From a virus: 32,287 nt of DNA. The notes beneath the pieces were generated by a model. The model made no database searches and was not told the DNA's origin. It was given only the letters and a program-made list of their open reading frames with translations. The position numbers and the translations under genes were made by a program. The first letter of the stretch is position 1. Each line of letters begins with the position of its first letter. Below are positions 1 through 8,400 of this stretch, piece after piece. The DNA is taken from positions 1-32,287 of the IMG/VR virus record IMGVR_UViG_3300025120_000281. One strand, given 5' to 3'.

Positions 1-1
1 A

Positions 2-52
2 ATAGCAAGCGGCGCTTTTATAGTGTCAATAGGTATAACTATTAAAATATGA
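2..52 (+). CDS. Possible 3' end of a plus-strand gene (hydrophobic C-terminus)
   Basis: The only plus-strand frame open from the left edge gives 16 codons ending at TGA (50-52). The encoded tail is hydrophobic (IASGAFIVSIGITIKI), like the end of a membrane helix. It points toward the terminator at 109..144, as the last part of a convergent operon would. The stretch is very short and the rest lies outside the window, so it may be chance; no function can be given. Confidence 0.2.
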   Translation: MASGAFIVSIGITIKI

Positions 53-55
53 ATT

Positions 56-103
56 ATGTGTCCATTATGTTTAGGCGGTATTTGTGAATACTGTAATAGC
101 TAA
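56..103 (+). CDS. Possible 15-residue Cys-rich micropeptide
   Basis: An ATG three bases after the upstream TGA (50-52) opens a 15-codon frame reading MCPLCLGGICEYCNS before TAA. It contains four cysteines arranged CxxC-x5-CxxC, the spacing of a zinc-knuckle or redox peptide. Four Cys codons in 15 is striking in such AT-rich DNA. The three-base gap to the preceding stop matches gaps seen elsewhere in this genome, and the bidirectional hairpin at 109..144 follows directly. It is too short to trust by itself and could be coincidence. Confidence 0.22.
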   Translation: MCPLCLGGICEYCNS

Positions 104-108
104 AATAT

Positions 109-144
109 AAAAAAGGGGAAGTCTTAATTGACCTCCCCTTTTTT
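109..144 (-). terminator. Strong intrinsic terminator ending the minus-strand operon, probably bidirectional
   Basis: A 15-base-pair stem surrounds the loop at 124-129: positions 109-123 pair with 130-144, and the ends are A6 and T6. The only non-Watson-Crick position (120/133) is a G-U pair in minus-strand RNA but an A-C mismatch in plus-strand RNA, so the minus orientation is favoured. The A/T flanks give a U-tract in either direction, so transcripts arriving from the left would probably stop too. It lies about 45 bases past the last confident minus-strand stop (188). Confidence 0.85.
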
Positions 145-187
145 GGTTACAGGAACTTTGGGTATGGTGCCCAGTTTTTTCTTGTTC

Positions 188-514
188 CTAACGCCCGTAA
201 TTAGTTCCAGCTTCTTTATTAGCATTAGCTTCCCAAGGTGCGTCTTTACGTCCTTGCCACTCTTCTTTACTATATTTTTTACCTTTCCAATAAAAATTTT
301 CATCGTCCCAAGCTAAAGCTCCTGATTTTACATCATCTACATGTCCAAGCTCGTGTTTTATAACAGATTTAATATGGCTATTAGGTATATCTGTGCTTAG
401 TGTTATGTTTCCAGAACTTGTTGTTCTACCTAAAACATTAGCATCATCCTCTATATGACTAACAGAAGTGTTCATTAGTCTCATGTCAAATTTGTTTTTT
501 AATTTAAACGCCAT
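188..514 (-). CDS. Small zinc metallopeptidase-like protein (HELGH)
   Basis: A 108-aa protein with HELGH at residues 54-58, preceded by a short hydrophobic run as in the active-site helix of zincins. The two His would bind zinc and the Glu would be catalytic. A plausible third ligand is Glu95 in a PWE motif (93-95), preceded by a Trp/Lys-rich stretch (YWKGKKY, 75-81). The order KHELGH-VDD, YWKGK, PWE resembles small putative neutral zinc peptidases I recall from phage genomes. No signal peptide or membrane segment is visible. It is the last gene of the operon, starting 9 bases after the 87-aa gene and ending before the terminator. The substrate is unknown: it could process virion proteins or attack a host protein. 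Confidence 0.72.
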   Translation of the reverse strand: MAFKLKNKFDMRLMNTSVSHIEDDANVLGRTTSSGNITLSTDIPNSHIKSVIKHELGHVDDVKSGALAWDDENFYWKGKKYSKEEWQGRKDAPWEANANKEAGTNYGR

Positions 515-523
515 AATATATTT

Positions 524-787
524 TTAAAATCTCGAACAACACCATCTTTTTCTAGCAGCTCTACCTCTTTTACCATCCCAACTTTTAGATCTACTACAAA
601 ATGCTTTTTGTCTTTTGTAAGCTTTAGTACCTGCTTTAACATCACATTTAGTTACTGCAGTTTTAAGCTTGCTTCCTGGGTTTTTCTTTCTATATTCTTT
701 AACCCCTTTTTCTGTCATACCAGCGCCCTCTTTAACAGTTCTAAAGTTACGACCTTTTCCTTTTGTAGTTTTTCTAGGCTCTGACAT
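524..787 (-). CDS. Small basic Cys-containing phage protein
   Basis: An 87-aa, strongly Lys/Arg-rich protein. Its motifs are GAGMTEKGVKEYRKKNPGSK (residues 22-41), then KAFCSRSKSW (61-70) and GRAARKRWCC (75-84). This GMT..G...YR..NPGS...FC.R...RRW.C pattern recurs in small proteins of unknown function from marine phages; from memory it is the type grouped as DUF6321, which I could not verify. The charge and Cys/Trp content suggest nucleic-acid or virion binding, but no fold is evident. Its ATG overlaps the TAA of the preceding gene by one base (TAATG), so the two are probably translationally coupled. Confidence 0.75.
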   Translation of the reverse strand: MSEPRKTTKGKGRNFRTVKEGAGMTEKGVKEYRKKNPGSKLKTAVTKCDVKAGTKAYKRQKAFCSRSKSWDGKRGRAARKRWCCSRF

Positions 788-1017
788 TACTTATTCTTTA
801 ATTGTTTTTTTATTTCTTTATCAGTTAAAGGTCTATCTCCTTCGTCTGTTGGACGTAGTGATATTTTTGTACCATCACAATAATATTCGTCTTTTTCAGT
901 GGCCCACTCCGCTGCTCCGTCTTTTTTCTTTAAATACTCAGCTTCTTTATTTGCCCATAACCCCGTACAAGGATCAGACTTCTTTTTTCTTTTAGATTTA
1001 TTACCGTTACCTATCAT
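787..1017 (-). CDS. Small basic hypothetical protein (76 aa)
   Basis: A 76-aa protein with a basic N-terminal run (NKSKRKKK), a DPCTGLWANKEAEYLKKKDG segment, a second Cys in YYCDGT, and an acidic/basic C-terminus. The frame can be extended to TTG at 1044, but I chose ATG at 1017 because it overlaps the TGA of the 39-aa micro-gene in an ATGA junction. The stop overlaps the next ATG as TAATG. I recognise no family. It shares the size, basic charge and PC(G/W/T) motif of its neighbours (the 39-aa and 91-aa proteins), which suggests one functional set. Confidence 0.7.
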   Translation of the reverse strand: MIGNGNKSKRKKKSDPCTGLWANKEAEYLKKKDGAAEWATEKDEYYCDGTKISLRPTDEGDRPLTDKEIKKQLKNK

Positions 1018-1133
1018 TTCTTTTGTTTTTTTATTGGTACACAATTGTTTACCATTCTGTTACCTTTTTTTTTCATACCTTTTTTAACATAACCATCCCA
1101 ACAAGGTTTTTTATTTTTTCTTTTAGTAGCCAT
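1014..1133 (-). CDS. 39-aa micro-gene with a CWDGY-GMK-NCVP motif
   Basis: This short frame fills the gap between the 91-aa and 76-aa genes. It starts with ATG at 1133, overlapping the upstream TAA (TAATG), and ends with TGA at 1014-1016, overlapping the next ATG (ATGA). The product is very basic and contains KKPCWDGYVKKGMKKKGN and then VNNCVP. A CW.GY...GMK.K...(V/P)NCVP pattern recurs in many marine phage proteins, sometimes as a domain within larger ones; this is from memory. Two conserved-looking Cys may bind metal. Precise coupling at both ends and the motif make it a convincing real gene despite its length. Function is unknown. Confidence 0.72.
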   Translation of the reverse strand: MATKRKNKKPCWDGYVKKGMKKKGNRMVNNCVPIKKQKK

Positions 1134-1408
1134 TACTTTTTCTTTTTACGAGTTCTACTTGATGCTCCACAAGGTGCGCCAGTTGCTACATTAATCCAGT
1201 TTTCTTTTTCAAACCAATCTTTTAAAGTGGCTCCCTTTTTACGTGCACCTTTAACATTTGATTTGCTAGATCTTTTATATTTACCTTTGCTAGCAGCAGA
1301 TTTTTTAGCATTAACTACTTTCTTCTTTTCAGCAGCTGACATAGATTTAACTTTACTTGCTGGTAAACAAACTTTAGTAGTTCCTCCTCCTTTAACTTTT
1401 TTCGCCAT
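1133..1408 (-). CDS. Basic Lys/Ser/Ala-rich protein with a C-terminal PCG motif
   Basis: A 91-aa protein. The N-terminal two thirds are low-complexity and basic (Lys, Ser, Ala), like a histone-tail or DNA-binding region. The C-terminal third, LKDWFEKENWINVATGAPCG (about residues 62-81), is a compact module ending in Ser/Arg/Lys. This W...W.....G.PCG pattern resembles small domains found in marine phages and algal viruses; from memory it is similar to the DUF5872 type, not verified. The ATG at 1408 lies 17 bases inside the end of the phosphatase gene, and its stop overlaps the 39-aa gene start. DNA or virion binding is a guess from charge only. Confidence 0.72.
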   Translation of the reverse strand: MAKKVKGGGTTKVCLPASKVKSMSAAEKKKVVNAKKSAASKGKYKRSSKSNVKGARKKGATLKDWFEKENWINVATGAPCGASSRTRKKKK

Positions 1409-1904
1409 CTTGTTTTATATGATCATACAACATGTCTCCAATTTTTTTACCAAATTTTGAGTCTGATTCGTAATGTGCTTTAGCAACATTCCTGCTATCA
1501 GATATATTATTTCCTAAAACTGTAAATCTACTAGTATTATTTAAATCATTTAAATAATTAGCAACCAATCTACCTTGAACAGAATGTCCAGATGGGTACG
1601 AAGGAGTTTTCATAGATTTCAACTCAATATCATTTAATTTTATATCATACTGTTTAGCAAGATCTTTAGGTCTAGGTCTATTAAAGTGTAGTTTTAATTT
1701 TTTAATTACATCATCATAAGCATCTAAAGCCATTTTTTTTACATTTTCTTTTGGAAAATTAAAATTATTAGCTTCAGCAAAGTTTCCAAAAACTTTCATT
1801 ATGTCGTCATTGTTTTTAACAAACTTTTCGTCATCTTTAATTTTAGTCAGATCTTGTATTTCTCTAAAGGTTTCTAAAGAATTGTCTTTAGGTGGCTTTT
1901 GCAT
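1392..1904 (-). CDS. Soluble PAP2-family acid phosphatase-like protein
   Basis: The protein carries the complete three-part signature of the PAP2/vanadium haloperoxidase superfamily. Numbering from the upstream GTG at 1970, K-x6-RP is at 91-99, PSGH at 126-129 and SR-x5-H-x3-D at 159-170. In this family these residues bind phosphate and form a phospho-histidine intermediate. No transmembrane helices are visible, so it resembles soluble bacterial acid phosphatases more than membrane lipid phosphatases. I prefer ATG at 1904 (170 aa); GTG at 1970 gives 192 aa but overlaps the 49-aa gene by 35 bases. There is no clear signal peptide. It could dephosphorylate nucleotides, lipids or sugars; the substrate cannot be read from sequence. 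Confidence 0.86.
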   Translation of the reverse strand: MQKPPKDNSLETFREIQDLTKIKDDEKFVKNNDDIMKVFGNFAEANNFNFPKENVKKMALDAYDDVIKKLKLHFNRPRPKDLAKQYDIKLNDIELKSMKTPSYPSGHSVQGRLVANYLNDLNNTSRFTVLGNNISDSRNVAKAHYESDSKFGKKIGDMLYDHIKQDGEKS

Positions 1905-1935
1905 CTTTAATTTGCTTAAATCAAAGTTTTTAAAC

Positions 1936-2085
1936 TTACTTCTTTTTTCCAACTCCCCAATTTTTTGCACCTCTTTTTCTACACTGAACTAACTGACCAG
2001 AAGCATAAGCACTAGGCCAAACTTTAACCGCTGCTTTAACCTTATGGTAACAAGCATCTTTTTTTGTTTTCTTTTCTCTAGCCAT
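1936..2085 (-). CDS. 49-aa micro-gene with a DACY-WPSAYASG-CRKRG motif
   Basis: This frame runs from ATG (2083-2085) to TAA (1936-1938), filling what would otherwise be an empty stretch. It starts three bases after the stop of the 135-aa membrane protein. The product is basic and contains KKDACYHKVKAAVKVWPSAY, then ASGQLVQCRKRGAKNWG. This DACY.KVK..VWPSAYASG..V.CRK.GA..WG pattern is, from memory, a very widespread small protein of marine phages and also occurs in large algal viruses. Its two Cys and invariant-looking Trp suggest a small fold. The function is unknown. Its end lies within the frame extension of the phosphatase gene, which is one reason to shorten that gene. Confidence 0.8.
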   Translation of the reverse strand: MAREKKTKKDACYHKVKAAVKVWPSAYASGQLVQCRKRGAKNWGVGKKK

Positions 2086-2088
2086 GAT

Positions 2089-2496
2089 TTATAATTTTCT
2101 ACCTTTTTTATCTACTTTAACTTCTTTAACTATAACCCTAGTATTAGGTTTTTTATTTCTTAATTCTTCTAACTGCCTGTCAAGCTCTTCTAGTTTACCA
2201 TCATTCTCTGTACCATCTTTAATTAAAGTGGATATAACATTTATTTCTTCAAATACAACATCATCAACTTGTTCAAGCATATCAACTCTTTCTTTCAAAT
2301 CTATTATCATATCTTCGTTCCACTTTTCTTTTAGCTCATATTCTAAACGGGTTACTTCTACAGGTGGCAATGTTTTAGCTTGTGCTATATCTTCTTGCAA
2401 AGTATAATACATACCTACTATTGTAGTTGTAAACATTATTATACCTATTACGGTTTTTATATCTATTTTAAACTCTGTATTTTCTGATATTTTCAT
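2089..2496 (-). CDS. Single-pass membrane protein with coiled coil; candidate spanin-like or holin-like lysis protein
   Basis: A 135-aa protein with a short charged N-terminus, one membrane helix at about residues 14-32 (TVIGIIMFTTTIVGMYYTL) and a long charged region with coiled-coil heptads (about 45-118), ending in a basic tail. Small inner-membrane proteins with a periplasmic coiled coil are typical of phage inner spanins (Rz-type), and this organisation is also seen in some phage membrane proteins of unknown role. No partner outer-membrane lipoprotein or endolysin is visible in the window, so the lysis role is an inference from topology. Its ATG overlaps the TGA of the giant gene (ATGA), which suggests coupled translation. 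Confidence 0.68.
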   Translation of the reverse strand: MKISENTEFKIDIKTVIGIIMFTTTIVGMYYTLQEDIAQAKTLPPVEVTRLEYELKEKWNEDMIIDLKERVDMLEQVDDVVFEEINVISTLIKDGTENDGKLEELDRQLEELRNKKPNTRVIVKEVKVDKKGRKL

Positions 2497-5400
2497 TTTT
2501 CCATTAATTCTAGCAATTTATCAACTCTATCTTTTTCGTACTTTAAAGATTTTATATTGCTTTTAGTTAAACCTAAACTATCTAATTTTTGTATTTGTTC
2601 TTGTTTTGTTAATTTAAAATACTTTTCTGTATCTTGTTTTATTTTTTGATTTTTATAACCTGCTTCATCAAGTACTGGTTTGTATGCATATTTTCTTGTT
2701 TTAGCTTCTTTTCTTTTTAACGCTCTTTCTTTTCTATCTTCTTCTTTTTCTTTTTCAGACATCAACTGCCACTCAGGCCAACCAAGACCCATTGCTAAAC
2801 GTTTCCAGTTTTCATTGTCATCATTTAAAGCTCCTTTAATATTTTCTACTTTTTGATAAATTCTATCAAGAGGCACGTTAGTTGTAGAAGCTACTACTTT
2901 TGCAGCCGCTTCATAAGCTGGATTATTTATATTAAAAGGATCTTTAGCTTCTGGATCTTTTCTACCATATTCCCAAGTAGTCATACCTTGTTTAAACTTA
3001 CTAACTTTAATATCTATAGGAGGAGAAACATCAAGCAATTTAAAAGCAACATCAGGATACTCAGGTCTTGATTTTTTAGATCTATCATAAATATCTAAAG
3101 CAATATTTTTTATTGTAGAAACAACAGCTCCACCAATTCCAAGTCCTCTTAGGACGTTGTCTGTCATGCTATTTAAAGTTTTTACACCTTTGTATTTTTC
3201 TAAAAATGATTTTTGTTCTTCATCATCATCATTAAAAGCTACGGCAAATAAAGCAGATTGTAGTGTAGTAAATATTATGTTTTGTAAAGCGCCGTAATAT
3301 AATATTTTACTTACATTATCTTTCCAATCACCTCTTCCATTGACTAAGTCTAAACTTGCTTTTTTCATTATTCTAGAATATTGACTAGGTGTATTAGCAA
3401 ATGCTAATATAACTTTACCAGCAGTACTAGCTTGTTGTTGAGATATTTTACTTGGGTCAGAGGACTGTTGTGATTCTTCAGACTTAGCCTTAAAATCTTC
3501 AAAAGCTCTAGCTTCTGCATCAGCTTTACTCAATCCTTGTTTTAAATAAGCATTTACTTTATTTCTATAATAACTAGCACCACCAGTGGCTATAGCAAAG
3601 CTATCTGCTATTTGAGTTAATACAAAACCTTTTTTAAGCAAAGTCGCTATAACAGCTTTAGCTTTATTTGTACTGGTTTTTGCTGATTCAGCTATTTCAG
3701 ATTCACTTACATTTATTTTTAAACCATTACGTCTATCAACTAAGTAATCTGAGTTCATTAAAGTCATAAAGTCAGACCAGTATTGAGGTTGATTAGCAAA
3801 TGCCTTACCAGCTTTGTATAAGTTGTTATCTCCAGTTAGCTCTATAAAGTTTAAAGAAGATATAGTTTGTAGCACTGCTGATCTAGCATTTAAGAACATA
3901 ACACCACCAATAGAATTATTAACATAGTCTAAGAACCTAGATTCTATTCTACCCATTGCAACACCTCTGTTGGTTCCTGTTTTCATTCTTCTAATAGAAT
4001 CTTCTAAAGCTTCTCTATATTTAGAGCCAAATGCAGCTTCTATTTTGTTTAAGTTCTTATTTGAAAAAGCTTGGTCTATGTTATTGTTCCATTGTGCTAA
4101 ATACTTTGATCTACCTTGAGTTCTTAAACCTTCTCTCATGTCAGTAGTAATTGTTCCAGCCAACCAGTTTTTACCAGGGTAGTGATAGCCATTACTCTTG
4201 TTTATGTCTATTAACTGACTAGAAAAAATACCAATTTCAGGGTTTTCTTTTACGAAATCATCAACTTGTTTTAAATCTCTTTTAGATAAACCTTCTATTT
4301 TTATATCTTGTTTGCTCCAAGCATCTATTCTTACTATATCTTCAAAAGTAAAACCACCAAAAGCTTTCTTTTTTAAATTTTTAGGTATACCTTCTAAGCT
4401 GTTTTTAAGAGCTTTAAAATCTGCTGCCAAAGTATTTTGAGCAACTGTTAAATCATTAATACCTCTATTGTAAGGTTTTATTAAGTTGTCTTGCATCCAT
4501 TCCCATTGAGCATCACCTACTGATCCTTTACCTAGTAAGTTGTATAACAAACCTCCAAAGTCTTCTGCCGATGCTGGTATTAAGTCAAAGCTTCTTTTGT
4601 CTCTACCTTCTGATTTAGCTCTTACGTCTGAATATTCTTTAAATGATTCAATACCAGTTTTCTGGTATATAATATCATTCATAGTTTGATCAACAGTTTC
4701 ACTAAACTTTATTTTAGGTTGCTGTTCTGGTGATTTAATATCTACAACATCTAAAGCTCTAGAAATAGGACTAGGTTTAGTTAACTCAAAGTCAAAACTA
4801 TTCACACCACCTGTAAAACTTTTTGTTTCATATACATCTAGTTCCCATCCAAGCTTTTTAGATATTCTATTTGCTAAAGTAGTATATAACTTAATTCTAC
4901 TAGGCTCTGCTTGATTAGCAGAGAATTCAATTCTTTTTATATTTTTGTTTTGATCTATTGCATCTAATAAACCGTTATATACCGTCTTAACAACTGTAAC
5001 TGCATTACCTGTACCAGTAATATCTCGCCTACCGCCTAAGCTAAAATCTACATCAAAACTTCCTTTACTATCTCTGGAGTCTAAACTAAAATTATATTTT
5101 TTATTACCTACGCTAAAAGTAGTATTTATATTACCAGCTTCATCTGTTTTCCAATCTAATTTCTTACCACCAGTTTCACTAAACTTTATTGTGTTTTCTT
5201 TTACTAGTTGAGTTTTAGATTTAACATCCATCAAATCTAAAGCATTTTTTACGGCATTAACATTTTGTGCAGCATCATCAGCAAAATAAAAGTCATTATA
5301 ACCTTCAGCAGCTTTATTAACTATCCAGCTTGACTTAGCAAATTCAGAACTATTTCCAAGGCCGGTAATGTTTTGTATAGGTATTTCAAGTCCAACACTT

Positions 5401-8400
5401 TTTAAAAACGACTGTATAGGTTGCGCAGATTCAGGAGCACGAGCAGTTAATACAAAAACATCTTCAGTTCCTCTAGCATTTTGTATAGCTTTAGCAACTT
5501 TTAATAATGGACCTGGTTTGCCATCTCTTACAATATTAAAGTCTTCAAAATCAAAACTTGCTCCTTCAGTTAGCAAATCAGAACCACGTTCTGCGAATTG
5601 TTCAGCTGTTAATTCACCTTTAGTTCCATCTGGCATAGTATAAAATACTAAGCTATTACTTTGAGCTAAAGTATCGTCAAAGTCAAATACTCTAATTTTC
5701 TTAACAGGAGCATTAGGATCACGAGCTATAGATAAAGCTTTGTCTAATATTTCTGTTTCAATAATAGTTATACCGTTGTTTTGAGTTTCAGACGGTTTCA
5801 TTACTTGGCTACTATCTACAAGATCTACATTAGCTTTTTTAGTTTTAGGATTATTATTCATTTTACTAAACCTACTACTATTCTGTCCTATTTTAGTTCC
5901 ATCTACTAAAGTAAATTCTAATAATTTTATTAATTCTGAGTATCTAGTGTCCCATTGAGAGTCTCCTGTTTTATAATTTAATCCCATAGAAGACTGTAAA
6001 CCAGCTTCTCTCAACATTGTGTCAAGTCCAAAAGGTAGCATAATTGTATTATAATTATCTAGTTCTTTATTGAATTCTTTTTTATTTGCTGGTGAAGGAT
6101 CTAATAAATATTTATATATTTGAAGTGACATTCTCATAGCTGGAGTCATATGTTCTAATACAAATTTATCATTAGCAGGTAAATTTAACATATCTAACAA
6201 AGTAGCTTTATCTAAAGTAGGATAGCCTAAAAATACAGCAGCACTTTTTATATAACTAGCCATTGTCTTACCACCTATAGCTACAAAAAATCTAGATTCT
6301 TCAGGTGTTAATTCACCTTGCCTTCTCATTTCAGCTAGTTCTTCTACAGTACTTCTTAAATTTTCATTACTTTCTTTAGTAAGCTCACTAACTTCTTTAG
6401 CCTTTTTTAATTTGTTTTCGTCACTTAGTTTTTGAAACTTATCATTCATGTACCAATCTTTGGTATAAGCGTCTTTCTTTATTGCTGGTACATTTTTCCA
6501 ATTAGGATATTTTTTTAAAGCTTCTGGATTGTTAAAAACGTTTTGTTCAATATCTGGTACGTTTAAAAACAAACTAGGATAAGATTTAGCGCCTTTATTT
6601 ATATACGTATTTAATTTGCTTATATCTGAATTTATTTTTTTATTCTTTTGCTCTATAACTAAAGATGAATCATCTATTGTGTCAAATTTCCATCCCTTAT
6701 AATCTAATAAATCTATCATATCTACAAAACCTTTAGGATCAGAATTTTTATATGTAATAGGTCCTATAGGATTACCTTTAGAATCTGTTTCAAAATCTAT
6801 ACTACCTCCTACTTTTCCAGGTAAACTTCTTTTAAATTCACTTTTTGTTATATTAATATCAGAAGGCGTACCTTCTACTATTATACCACCTAATCCAGCA
6901 GGCCCAGAAAATCCTAACTTAAAAAACTTCATAAATCTATCAGGACCAACAGTTAAATATAATTTTAATGCTAAATTTCTACCTTGATTTATACTGGTTC
7001 TAGATTTAAAATCATAATTTACTTTTTCATATCCCATTGATAATTCTAAAGCTTTATAGTTTGGAGGAAAAATTACATTATTTGCCATAGTAATTGCAAC
7101 TATATCAGCAACTTCAGCAGCATCAAACTTTTTAATAGCAGCTCTTGTTTGCCTTTGCATACCATCTATTTTGCTAAGCTCTGTAGCTATTTTCTTTATT
7201 TTATTTTTATCTAAATCAATATTAGCTTCGTAAAAATATTGAGTAATAGCATTTCTAAGAGGAAAAGCAGATCCATTTACAAAGTTAGCCTCTAGCATTG
7301 CTCTAAATCCACTGCTGTTTAATCCATCTATAAAAGTTTGTTTTACTTGAGGATTTTTCTTACCTTCAGCAGCTAAAGTTTCACTGAACTTAACATTATC
7401 TTGTTGTAGTATTTCACTAGCTGTATTATCTAATTCAGACTGTATGTCTTCTATAACATTGTCTACAAAAAATTCAGTTACCTGTATATCGGTCATACCA
7501 GTTCTATCAGCTAAATCTTGTAAAAAATTCTTGTCTTGTCTTAATCTAGATATTTCAGATCTTGTTAATTGCTGAGCCATTGGCTTTATTAAAGATCTTT
7601 GTCTTTCAATTAATGTAGTGTAACCACCTCTAGTAAAGTATCTTTGGAATTTTTGAGCATCTGGTTTTTCTAACTTAAATATTTGTTTTCTATAATTAGT
7701 TATTTTACCTGTATCTGGATTAACCTTTTTAATATCTTCTTTACCTATTTCTTCTAGCTTAAAAACCTCTGCCCAAGCTTTACTTTTAGCTTTTTGTTTG
7801 ATTAAATTAGTAGGCATAGATCCCACTATTGTCATCATTTCGTCTTTAATAAAGTCTATGTATTGTTTAGGTGCAAAACCCAAAACACTTCTAGTAATAG
7901 GACCCATTTTACTTTTAATGACCTTAGTCATTTCTTTATCCACAGCTTTGTTAAGATCTGCTAATACAGTTTCTTTTGATATACCTTGTGTTAAAGCTGT
8001 TCTTTTTAAAGTTTTAGTAATTATATCTTTAACTTCGTCCACTAGCTCTGGAGTTATTATTTTTAAATCTTCAACTGGCTTGATCTCTCTAGCTTCAGAT
8101 TCAGGAACTACACCTCTTCTAGCGCTAGTAACATCTACATCAAACTTGCTAGCTTTAATATCTTCTATTTGTCTAGCAGTTTCACTGTCAATAGACATAT
8201 CATTTCTTACTAAGTCATTTGGTAAATATCCTAGTATTCTTTGGTTTAATCTAGCGTTGATCCACTTAGGTAAAGATATATCACCAAACCTAGCCATATC
8301 TCTATTAGACCACGACTTAACTAATCCAGGTATACCTGACCCACCTGTAGCCATGTCAGATACCACATCTTCTAATATTGTATCATTAAAACCGCTGAAA

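Noticed and set aside
1-108. TGA recoding that would join the two plus-strand frames at the left edge
   Set aside because: TGA is used as a normal stop at 2493 and 1014, and nothing else suggests a changed code.
1017-1044. TTG at 1044 as start of the small basic gene
   Set aside because: It lies inside the 39-aa gene in another frame; ATG at 1017 makes an ATGA junction with that gene's stop.
1023-1460. Plus-strand open frame of 145 codons opposite the small basic genes
   Set aside because: Its Phe/Leu-rich product is the complement of Lys-rich coding on the minus strand, where coupled genes with recognisable motifs exist.
5670-5690. DFDDT read as an RNA polymerase metal-binding motif, as expected for crAss-like giant proteins
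   Set aside because: The motif is followed by VLTAR, a Lys and FADD at HAD-type spacing, and no DxDGD-type motif is present, so HAD phosphatase is the better reading.
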